This document shows positions 1-5,599 of a stretch of 10,869 nt of DNA, in pieces. Made by a program: the position numbers and the translations under genes. The stretch comes from Leptofilum sp050292445 (lineage in GTDB: Bacteria; Chloroflexota; Anaerolineae; Promineifilales; Promineifilaceae), in NCBI GenBank assembly GCA_050292445.1, contig JBNKLQ010000214.1, positions 1 to 10,869 of the forward strand, read 5' to 3'. Below the pieces are notes generated by a model. The model had not been told where the DNA came from. It did no database searches and was given only the letters and a program-made list of their open reading frames with translations. Positions within the stretch are counted from its first letter, which is position 1, and each line of letters begins with the position of its first letter.

Positions 1-826
1 AGCTGATGTCTAGCTGGTTGACGTTGGCCAGCCGGAACGCTTTTTGCGCCGACAGCCGGGCTGCTTCCAACGCCAGCGGATTGGGACGGTCGTTCACGCG
101 GAAGCGGTCAGTGGCCACGCTGGAGGCCAAAATGTGAACCGGTTTGTTGGTGTAGGCACGGGCTTCATCACGCGGAGCCAGCACCACCGCCGCCGCGCCG
201 TCGCAAATGGGGGAGCAGTCCAGCAGGCGAATCGGCGGCACGATCATGCGCGATTGGCGCACGTCCTTTGCTGAAATCTTTTTGTGGAAGAGGGCGTTGG
301 GGTTGGTGAGCGCATTTTGATGGGCGTTAACGGCAAAGTTAACCAGGCCATCCTCCGGCATGCTATACCGCTCCATGTAGAGCCGCATTAAATCCGCATT
401 TTTGCTGATGAGGGTCGCCCCGGACACCACTTCTTGCCGGGCGTCCAGTGCTTTGGCCAAGGCTGGGGTGGCTGCGCCTTCGCTCATCTTTTCCACACCG
501 ACGGCGACTGCCAGATCGGCCTCCCCGCTGGCCACGGCCAGGTAAGCCATGCGCAGGGCAGCTGCCCCTGTGGCTGTCGCGGCTCGTACTTGCAGTGCCT
601 CACTGCCGTATAGACCCGCCTCATCGGCAATGAGGGCGGCGAGGTGTTTCTGGTTTTGCAGCTCGTCGCTGAGCATATTTCCGGCAAACAGCGCGTCTAC
701 CTGATCCACCCCCGCATCGGCCATCGCCTGGCGAACGGCCGTTGCCCCCAGCCACCTTAAACTCTGCGCATAAACCTTCTGCACCGGCACCTGTCCAATG
801 CCAACGATACTAACCTGTCTCATCAT
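1..826 (-). CDS. Thiolase / lipid-transfer (SCP-x)-like protein, 3' end cut by window edge, catalytic Cys replaced
   Basis: This frame, read from the reverse complement, stays open for 275 codons from ATG-ATG at 826-821 to the window edge. It begins MMRQVSIVGIGQVPVQK, a typical start for the thiolase-superfamily group related to sterol carrier protein x and archaeal acetyl-CoA acetyltransferases. Family landmarks are the block around residues 81-88, the MERYSMPEDG segment and LDCSPICDGAAAVV. In active thiolases the block at 81-88 reads like AACATG, with Cys as the acyl-accepting nucleophile. Here it reads AATATG, so residue 84 (codon 577-575, ACA) is Thr. The protein may therefore not be an ordinary thiolase; thiolase-fold aldolases and non-catalytic subunits that pair with DUF35 OB-fold proteins are alternatives. 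The C-terminal His and Cys motifs lie outside the window. No clear Shine-Dalgarno precedes either ATG, so the start is uncertain by one codon. It is the last gene seen in the minus-strand run after the DUF4177-like gene. Confidence 0.85.
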   Translation of the reverse strand, partial: MMRQVSIVGIGQVPVQKVYAQSLRWLGATAVRQAMADAGVDQVDALFAGNMLSDELQNQKHLAALIADEAGLYGSEALQVRAATATGAAALRMAYLAVASGEADLAVAVGVEKMSEGAATPALAKALDARQEVVSGATLISKNADLMRLYMERYSMPEDGLVNFAVNAHQNALTNPNALFHKKISAKDVRQSRMIVPPIRLLDCSPICDGAAAVVLAPRDEARAYTNKPVHILASSVATDRFRVNDRPNPLALEAARLSAQKAFRLANVNQLDIS

Positions 827-837
827 GCACCAATTTT

Positions 838-890
838 GTAGGCGCGGATTCTTTCCGCGTCAATACAGCGCAGTAAGAAACTGCGGCTAC
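838..890. repeat. Double mini-hairpin inverted-repeat element, copy 1
   Basis: A 53-bp element with GTAG...CTAC ends. It contains two perfect small hairpins: CGCGGA/TCCGCG around loop TTCTT (843-859) and CGCAGT/ACTGCG around loop AAGAA (869-885). The two halves are also imperfect inverted copies of each other. It begins 2 nt after the stop codon of the minus-strand DUF4177-like gene and fills most of the gap to the thiolase-like gene. There is no transposase or obvious target-site duplication. It may act as an RNA 3'-end structure or be a REP/MITE-type repeat. Confidence 0.8.
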
Positions 891-892
891 GG

Positions 893-1162
893 TTAAGCGG
901 GTCGCTTAAACACGCAAAAATATTTGCTGGTCCAGCGGCGCATGCCGCCGCCTTCATGCATCAAAACATCTTCATTGCTGCCCACGAAGGCAGGCTGCAT
1001 GTGGACCAGTTCCCAGCCTTTGGCTCCCAAACGGTTCAGTTCAGGCATCATGTGCTCCGGACTGTAGCTGGCTAATTCTTCTGACTCGATTGAATAAGCC
1101 ATTGAATTGGTTTCTTGTTTAACAGCTTCCAAAAAAAGCGTGAGGTATTCCCATTGTTCCAT
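893..1162 (-). CDS. Small DUF4177-like protein of unknown function
   Basis: Encodes 89 residues starting MEQWEYLTLFLE. The pattern of an N-terminal WEYL strand, a central LNRLGAKGWELV segment (about residues 43-54) and a C-terminal YFCVFKRP strand (about 81-88) matches the DUF4177 group of small proteins, whose role is unknown. There is no signal peptide or membrane helix, so it is probably cytoplasmic. An AAAGGA Shine-Dalgarno lies about 6 nt upstream of the ATG on the minus strand, which supports the start. The gene sits between the CoA-transferase and the thiolase-like gene on the same strand and may be cotranscribed. It is bracketed by two copies of the same inverted-repeat element, 2 nt beyond its stop and 25 nt before its start. 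Whether it takes part in the acyl-CoA chemistry of its neighbours cannot be told. Confidence 0.75.
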   Translation of the reverse strand: MEQWEYLTLFLEAVKQETNSMAYSIESEELASYSPEHMMPELNRLGAKGWELVHMQPAFVGSNEDVLMHEGGGMRRWTSKYFCVFKRPA

Positions 1163-1187
1163 CGTTTTTCCTTTGCAATTTTCTCAT

Positions 1188-1239
1188 GTAGCCGCAGATT
1201 CTTTCTGCGCTTATTTACGCGGAAAGAATCCGCGCCTAC
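1188..1239. repeat. Double mini-hairpin inverted-repeat element, copy 2
   Basis: A 52-bp element with GTAG...CTAC ends. It holds two perfect mini-hairpins: CGCAGA/TCTGCG with loop TTCTT (1193-1209) and CGCGGA/TCCGCG with loop AAGAA (1218-1234). It begins 3 nt after the stop codon of the minus-strand CoA-transferase gene and ends 25 nt before the DUF4177-like start codon. Same family as 838-890 and 3571-3621. Confidence 0.8.
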
Positions 1240-1242
1240 GAT

Positions 1243-2460
1243 TTAGATGACACTTTCAGTTCGCAAACGGTTAATCTCCTCCTGATCATACCCCAATAAT
1301 GATTGCAAAATCTCGCTGGTGTGCTGGCCGAGGGTGGGCGGTGGATAGCGCACGCTGGTGGGCGTGGTGGGAATTTTGAGCGGTGAGTTGACCAGCGGCA
1401 CGCTGCCTGCGGTGGGATGGGGCACGTCGAGCCGGGTGTTACGCGCCTGCACCTGCTCATTTTCAAACACCTGGGCCATGTTGTTGATGGGCGCAGAGGG
1501 AATGCCGACCTCATCGCAGAGGGCCATCCACTCGGCGGCATCGCGGCTGGCAAACAGGTCGTTGAGCATGGCAATGACCGTTTCGCGGTTGGCCAGGCGG
1601 GCGGTGTTGGTGGCAAATCGTTCGTCAGTGATCCATTCGGGGTGGGAAACGGCCGTACAAAACTTGCCCCACTGATTGTCATTGCCACAGGCAAAAGCAA
1701 ACTGTTGGTCTCGCGCCTGGAATTCCTGGTAGGGCACAATGTTGGGATGCCCATTGCCAAAGCGCCCCGGCAGCTCGCCAGAAACCAGGTAATTGCTGGC
1801 CACGTAAGACATTAATGCCACCTGCGAATCCAGCAGGGCCATGTCGATGCGTTGGCCCTCGCCCGTGCGTTCGCGGGCAAACAGGGCGGCCAGGATGGCG
1901 TTGCTGGCGAAAATGCCTGTGGCCAGATCGGCAATGGCGATACCGGCGCGGGTCAGGCTGCCGTCGGCGGGGCCGGTGACGCTCATGAAGCCGCCCATCG
2001 CCTGCACCATGAAGTCGTAGCCCGCCTGGTCTTTGTATGGGCCATCGTTGCCGTAGCCAGTGATGGAGCAGTAAATGAGGCCGGGGCGCAGTTCCTGAAG
2101 CGTCTCATAATCCAGACCCCAGCGGGCCAGCGTGCCGGTGCGGAAATTTTCGACTAGCACATCCCCTTGACGAATCAGCCCCTTGAGGATTTCCAGCCCT
2201 TTTTCCGATTTGAGATTGAGCGTTAGGCTGCGCTTGTTGCGGTTAGCGGCCAGGAAGTAGGCGGCTTCGCCGCGCTCGCCGTCTGGCGCAGCGGTAAAAG
2301 GCGGCCCCCAATGGCGCGTATCGTCGCCGCGCCCCGGCGCTTCAATTTTGATCACGTCTGCACCGAGGTCACCCAGCATCTGGGTGCAGTACGGTCCCGC
2401 TAACACGCGGGTCAGGTCGATAATGCGAATGCCGTTTAGCAGGCCAGGTTTGTGGGTCAT
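1243..2460 (-). CDS. Family III (CaiB/BaiF) acyl-CoA:carboxylate CoA-transferase
   Basis: A 405-residue cytoplasmic enzyme expected to move coenzyme A between a CoA thioester and a free carboxylate. It opens MTHKPGLLNGIRIIDLTRVLA and continues AGPYCTQMLGDLGADVIKIE, the standard N-terminal signature of this family. ENFRTGTLARWGLDYETL and a YCSITGYG segment follow. GYDFMVQAMGG carries the conserved Asp (residue 149 from this start) that family enzymes use to form an aspartyl-CoA anhydride or thioester. The length is normal. The frame is open 25 codons further upstream, but the ATG at 2460 is chosen because AGAAGGA stands 7 nt before it and the family alignment begins there. The substrate is not predictable. 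It is the first gene of the minus-strand run and diverges from the hydroxylase FAD-subunit gene. An ACGGCCGT palindrome lies inside it at 1649-1656. Confidence 0.93.
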   Translation of the reverse strand: MTHKPGLLNGIRIIDLTRVLAGPYCTQMLGDLGADVIKIEAPGRGDDTRHWGPPFTAAPDGERGEAAYFLAANRNKRSLTLNLKSEKGLEILKGLIRQGDVLVENFRTGTLARWGLDYETLQELRPGLIYCSITGYGNDGPYKDQAGYDFMVQAMGGFMSVTGPADGSLTRAGIAIADLATGIFASNAILAALFARERTGEGQRIDMALLDSQVALMSYVASNYLVSGELPGRFGNGHPNIVPYQEFQARDQQFAFACGNDNQWGKFCTAVSHPEWITDERFATNTARLANRETVIAMLNDLFASRDAAEWMALCDEVGIPSAPINNMAQVFENEQVQARNTRLDVPHPTAGSVPLVNSPLKIPTTPTSVRYPPPTLGQHTSEILQSLLGYDQEEINRLRTESVI

Positions 2461-2474
2461 TGTGGGTCCTTCTT

Positions 2475-2551
2475 TTGTGATCGGTAATCTGTCATCGGTA
2501 TTAGGTAATCGGTAAACAGACCGATTACGGATCACCGTTCACTGATTACCG
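2475..2551. repeat. Cluster of GGTAATC words with a 9-bp hairpin
   Basis: The gap between the divergent CoA-transferase and FAD-subunit genes contains several variants of ATCGGTAAT and its complement. One pair forms a perfect hairpin, GTAATCGGT/ACCGATTAC with a 6-nt loop, at 2505-2528. It looks like low-complexity intergenic repeat sequence. Its place in the upstream region of the minus-strand CoA-transferase means it could also hold binding sites for that gene. No convincing minus-strand promoter was found. Confidence 0.5.
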
Positions 2552-2557
2552 GTAAGT

Positions 2558-2586
2558 TTGACAAGATACGGCCGTTCCATGATAAT
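2558..2586 (+). promoter_or_regulatory. Sigma-70-type promoter for the FAD-subunit gene
   Basis: TTGACA (2558-2563) is followed after exactly 17 nt by GATAAT (2581-2586), which is 6/6 and 5/6 matches to the -35 and -10 consensus. Transcription would start near 2593 and leave a leader of about 94 nt before the ATG at 2687. The spacer contains an ACGGCCGT palindrome (2568-2575). Confidence 0.6.
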
Positions 2587-2623
2587 ATTTTTTCCTCTCA
2601 ACACAAAGTGTAGAAAGGGTTTG

Positions 2624-2639
2624 TCTACCGTAGGGTAGA
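2624..2639 (+). promoter_or_regulatory. Inverted repeat TCTACC-N4-GGTAGA in the leader
   Basis: A perfect 6-bp inverted repeat with a 4-nt centre lies about 30 nt after the expected transcription start of the FAD-subunit gene. It could be an operator for a dimeric repressor or a small RNA hairpin. Nothing in the window identifies a cognate regulator. Confidence 0.35.
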
Positions 2640-2686
2640 TGATAAGAAGCCCCCCATTTTTACGCAAGCAGATAAGGATTTCTCGC

Positions 2687-3562
2687 ATGAAACCAGCTCC
2701 CTTTGAATATGTAGCGCCAGACTCGTTAGATGGTGCGCTGGCGGCAATGCAGCAGCATGGTTTTGACGCCAAGCCGCTGGCCGGTGGTCAGAGCCTGGTG
2801 CCGGTGATGAATTTTCGTCTGGCCCAGCCTGGCGTGCTGATCGATTTGAACGGCGTGCCTGGCTTGGATGGCGTCCGGCAGGCTAGCGATGGCACGCTTC
2901 ACTTTGGCAGCATGGTGCGCCAGAGCCGCCTGGAGTGGGAGCCACTGGTCGCCCAGCACCAGCCGCTGCTGGCGGAAGCGATGCCCCATATTGCCCATCC
3001 CCAAATTCGCAATCGTGGTACCTTTGGCGGCAGCCTGGCTCATGCTGATCCGGCGGCTGAACTGCCGGTGATTGCGGCGGCGCTGAACGGCCGTATCAAA
3101 CTGCAATCCGCCACCGGTGAACGATGGATTGCGGCCCGCGACTTTTACACTAGCCTGTTTGCCACCGACATCGGCGATGAGGAACTGCTGGTAGAAATTG
3201 CGTTGCCGCCGCTGCCAACCCGCACCGGTACGGCCTTCACCGAAATGGCCCGACGGCATGGGGATTATGCCCTGGCAGGCGTGGCGGCCGTGGTGACGAT
3301 GGACGAAAGCGGGGTTTGCACGGCTGCCCGGCTGGTTTACCTGAACGCAGGTGAGGTGCCGATGGTGGCGGAGGAAGCGGCAAGTATGTTGGTGGGGGAA
3401 CGGCCGTCTGAGGAACTATGGTTGGAAACGGCCGTTTCTGCCAGCCAAAACGAGATCGACCCTCGTGGCGACATACACGCCACCACTGAGTACAAACGTC
3501 ACCTGGCCAAAGTGCTCACCGTCCGTGCCTTAAAACAAGCCTTTGCCCGGGCAAACAATTAA
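2687..3562 (+). CDS. FAD-binding (medium) subunit of a xanthine dehydrogenase / CO dehydrogenase-type molybdenum hydroxylase
   Basis: A 291-residue protein, normal for CoxM/XdhB-type subunits, which pass electrons between the 2Fe-2S subunit and the final acceptor through FAD. It starts MKPAPFEYVAPDSLDGAL. The two FAD-contact motifs are present: LAGGQSLVPVMNFRL at about residues 31-45 and IRNRGTFGGSLAHADPAAE at about 107-125. A C-terminal CO_deh_flav_C-like domain follows. The frame is open 16 codons upstream to an ATG at 2639, but 2687 is preferred because AAGGA lies 8 nt before it and the family alignment starts there. It is probably expressed from the promoter at 2558-2586. The small subunit gene is downstream, separated by an unusually long repeat-filled gap. 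No large molybdopterin subunit is adjacent, so the substrate (CO, purine or another heterocycle) is undetermined. Confidence 0.93.
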   Translation: MKPAPFEYVAPDSLDGALAAMQQHGFDAKPLAGGQSLVPVMNFRLAQPGVLIDLNGVPGLDGVRQASDGTLHFGSMVRQSRLEWEPLVAQHQPLLAEAMPHIAHPQIRNRGTFGGSLAHADPAAELPVIAAALNGRIKLQSATGERWIAARDFYTSLFATDIGDEELLVEIALPPLPTRTGTAFTEMARRHGDYALAGVAAVVTMDESGVCTAARLVYLNAGEVPMVAEEAASMLVGERPSEELWLETAVSASQNEIDPRGDIHATTEYKRHLAKVLTVRALKQAFARANN

Positions 3563-3570
3563 ATTTTCTC

Positions 3571-3621
3571 GTAGCCGCAGATTCTATCTGCGCCCTTTTC
3601 GCGGTAAGAAACCGCGGCTAC
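3571..3621. repeat. Double mini-hairpin inverted-repeat element, copy 3
   Basis: A 51-bp element with GTAGC...GCTAC ends. Its mini-hairpins are CGCAGA/TCTGCG around TTCTA (3576-3592) and CGCGGT/ACCGCG around AAGAA (3600-3616). It starts 8 nt after the stop codon of the FAD-subunit gene. Same family as the elements at 838-890 and 1188-1239. Confidence 0.8.
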
Positions 3622-3635
3622 GCAACAGGTCGTTT

Positions 3636-3756
3636 ACATGTCATTCTGAGCGAAGCGAAGAATCCCTCTTAGCCAAAACAGGCAGTAACCTGGGCAAGCA
3701 AAAGTTCGCGCTAGTTAGTATTCAGGGATGCTTCGGGGGACCTCAGCATGACATGT
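3636..3756. repeat. 121-bp MITE-like inverted-repeat element (TGTCATTCTGAG family)
   Basis: The element is bounded by ACATGTCATTCTGAG at 3636 and its near-complement CTCAGCATGACATGT ending at 3756. The imperfect terminal repeats are about 32 bp, and roughly 56 bp lies between them. The left arm contains ATTCT/AGAAT (3643-3647 with 3659-3663). The right arm contains ATGCT/AGCAT (3728-3732 with 3745-3749). This sequence style, with CATTCTGAGCGAAGCGAAGAATC, is common as interspersed intergenic repeats in many bacterial genomes. It codes for nothing; a spurious frame reading CHSERSEESL across it is an artefact. It separates the FAD and 2Fe-2S subunit genes. Confidence 0.7.
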
Positions 3757-3797
3757 TCCGGTAGAAAGTTTTAATAAGCTATCGAATGGATCATAAA

Positions 3798-4274
3798 ATG
3801 ATGAATATTGCTTTAACGATAAACGGAAAAACGTACGAAAAAGAAGTTGAGCCGAGGATGCTGCTGAGTGATTTTTTGCGGCATGAATTGGGGTTAACCG
3901 GGACGCATGTAGGCTGCGAGCAAGGGGTATGCGGTGCCTGCACGGTCTTGTTCGACGGTGAGCCGATTCGCTCCTGCCTGATGTTTGCTGTGCAGGCAAG
4001 TGGGCATGAACTCATAACTGTCGAAGGCTTGGCGGAGAGCCAGACCGATTTGCACCCGATCCAGCAGGCGTTTTGGGAGGCTCATGGCTTGCAGTGCGGC
4101 TTTTGCACCCCCGGCTTCCTCATGACGCTGGTACCGTTTGTCGAGGCCCATCCCAATCCCACCGAGGCGGAGATTCGCGAGGCGATCTCTGGCAATTTGT
4201 GCCGCTGTACGGGGTATCAGCATATTGTGCAGGCGGTGCAAATTGCGGCACAGAAGGTACATGGTGCTTCATGA
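3798..4274 (+). CDS. 2Fe-2S (small) subunit of a xanthine dehydrogenase / CO dehydrogenase-type hydroxylase
   Basis: About 158 residues, normal for CoxS/XdhC-type electron-transfer subunits. All eight iron-sulfur cysteines are present. Counting from MNIALTING, the plant-ferredoxin set is C39, C44, C47 and C59 (CEQGVCGAC ... C). The alpha-helical set is C99, C102, C134 and C136 (CGFC ... CRC). Three in-frame ATGs occur at 3786, 3798 and 3801. The first has no ribosome site, while GGA at 3788-3790 is suitably spaced for 3798, and the family normally begins at or just before MNIALT. The stop overlaps the amidase start by 4 nt (ATGA), so the two are translationally coupled. The third, molybdopterin-containing subunit is missing from this position, where the family usually has it. 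Confidence 0.93.
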   Translation: MMNIALTINGKTYEKEVEPRMLLSDFLRHELGLTGTHVGCEQGVCGACTVLFDGEPIRSCLMFAVQASGHELITVEGLAESQTDLHPIQQAFWEAHGLQCGFCTPGFLMTLVPFVEAHPNPTEAEIREAISGNLCRCTGYQHIVQAVQIAAQKVHGAS

Positions 4275-5575
4275 GCAAGCGGATTAACCTGGATGCTTCG
4301 TTAACCGTCATTGCCAGCGAACTGCGCAGCGGCGGTTGGCCTTTACTTGACTATTTGGCAGCGATAGAAAAGCGGTTTAACGAGCGAGAACCAAACGTGT
4401 TGGCTTTTGTGCCGGAAGACGGCCGTTTCCCCCGCCTCACCCAACAGGCCCAAGAACTGCTAGAGAAATATCCCAACCCGGCTGACCGTCCTCCCTTGTT
4501 TGGCATCCCGCTGGGCGTGAAGGACATTTTTCAAGTCGATGGCTTCACAACCCGCGCAGGCAGCCAGCTGCCCACCGACATTTTACAGGGCGATGAGGCT
4601 CCTAGTGTGACGGCGCTGCGGCAAGCCGGAGCGCTCATTTTGGGCAAAACCGTCACCACCGAATTTGCCTACTTTGGCCCCGGCCCCACGCGCAATCCAC
4701 ATGATCCGGCACACACGCCGGGCGGCAGCAGCAGTGGCTCGGCAGCGGCCGTGGGGGCAGGGATTGCCCCACTCACTTTTGGTACACAGACAATTGGTTC
4801 CGTTAACCGTCCGGCGGCATTTTGTGGCGCAGTGGGCTACAAGCCAACGTATGACCGCATTGATAAGTCTGGCGTGCTGCCGCTATCTGTCTCGTTGGAC
4901 CACGTGGGCATTTTTACGAACGATGTAGCCGGGATTGAATTGGCGGCTGGATTGTTATGTCAACATTGGCAGTTAGTGGTGACCGAGAAGAAACCGGTGT
5001 TGGGCATTCCCGAAGGACTGTATTTGCAGCGGGCTTCGGCCGAAGGGCGCAAACATTTCCGGCAGATGTGCCGCCGTTTGCACGATGCGGGCTTCGTAGT
5101 GAAATCAGTTGAGGCGATGCCCGATTTTGACAAAATTTATGAGCGGCACAACCTGATTGTGGCGGCCGAGGCGGCCCGCTTCCACGCGGATTGGTTTGCT
5201 GCATATCATGAGAAATACCATCCAAAAACGGCCGAACTCATCCAGCGCGGCCAAAAAGTAACAGACAGCCAGCTTAAAAAGGCCATTGCCGGGCGCGCCA
5301 CGCTGCGGGAAAAGCTGCTCCATTTGATGGACAAAAATGGGCTGGATTTGTGGCTCTCGCCGCCTGCCCCAGGCGCAGCTCCCGCTGGACTGGACAGCAC
5401 CGGCGATCCGGTGATGAATCTGCCCTGGACCCATGCAGGCTTGCCCACACTGACGCTGCCTGCCGGGAAAAACAAGGCGGGCCTGCCGTTGGGCTTGCAG
5501 CTGACGGGTCGCTGGTTTGGCGACGAGGCGATGTTGAGTTTTGCTTGCCAGATTGAACCAATTGTGAAGATTTAA
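4271..5575 (+). CDS. Amidase-signature family amidohydrolase
   Basis: A 434-residue enzyme of the amidase signature family, which hydrolyses amide bonds with a Ser-cisSer-Lys triad. The triad is visible: K84 in LGVKDIF, S153 in GGSSSGSAAAV and S177 in GTQTIGSVNRPAAFCG. The S153-S177 spacing of 24 equals that in fatty acid amide hydrolase. The nucleophile motif is TQTIGSV rather than the commoner TDTGGSI. The C-terminal block NLPWTHAGLPTLTLPAG with LPLGLQLTG is also typical. There is no signal peptide, so it is cytoplasmic. The frame is open upstream to 4073, but that region is the small-subunit gene. The start at 4271 is set by the ATGA overlap and gives a normal N-terminus (MSKRINLDAS). Overlap with the 2Fe-2S gene suggests the amidase acts on the product or substrate of the hydroxylase; the substrate itself is not predictable. 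Confidence 0.92.
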   Translation: MSKRINLDASLTVIASELRSGGWPLLDYLAAIEKRFNEREPNVLAFVPEDGRFPRLTQQAQELLEKYPNPADRPPLFGIPLGVKDIFQVDGFTTRAGSQLPTDILQGDEAPSVTALRQAGALILGKTVTTEFAYFGPGPTRNPHDPAHTPGGSSSGSAAAVGAGIAPLTFGTQTIGSVNRPAAFCGAVGYKPTYDRIDKSGVLPLSVSLDHVGIFTNDVAGIELAAGLLCQHWQLVVTEKKPVLGIPEGLYLQRASAEGRKHFRQMCRRLHDAGFVVKSVEAMPDFDKIYERHNLIVAAEAARFHADWFAAYHEKYHPKTAELIQRGQKVTDSQLKKAIAGRATLREKLLHLMDKNGLDLWLSPPAPGAAPAGLDSTGDPVMNLPWTHAGLPTLTLPAGKNKAGLPLGLQLTGRWFGDEAMLSFACQIEPIVKI

Positions 5576-5599
5576 CGCAAAGGCGCGCAGGCGCAGAAG

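Noticed and set aside
1236..1760. 174-codon minus-strand frame, and several plus-strand frames over the CoA-transferase
   Set aside because: Shadow frames of a gene with clear family motifs; they arise from high GC content.
2461..2535. 25-codon N-terminal extension of the CoA-transferase
   Set aside because: It reads through GGTAATC repeat sequence, and AGAAGGA marks the start at 2460.
2639..2686. Upstream start for the FAD subunit
   Set aside because: No ribosome site, the extra residues do not match the family, and the ATG at 2687 has AAGGA at good spacing.
838..3756. Insertion sequences at the inverted repeats
   Set aside because: No transposase gene and no clear target-site duplications; at most non-autonomous elements.
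3543..3764. 73-codon open frame after the FAD subunit
   Set aside because: It is a translation of two inverted-repeat elements (the CHSERSEESL type artefact), not a gene.
4073..4270. N-terminal extension of the amidase frame by 66 codons
   Set aside because: It lies in another frame over the 2Fe-2S subunit gene; the ATGA overlap at 4271 gives the normal family start.
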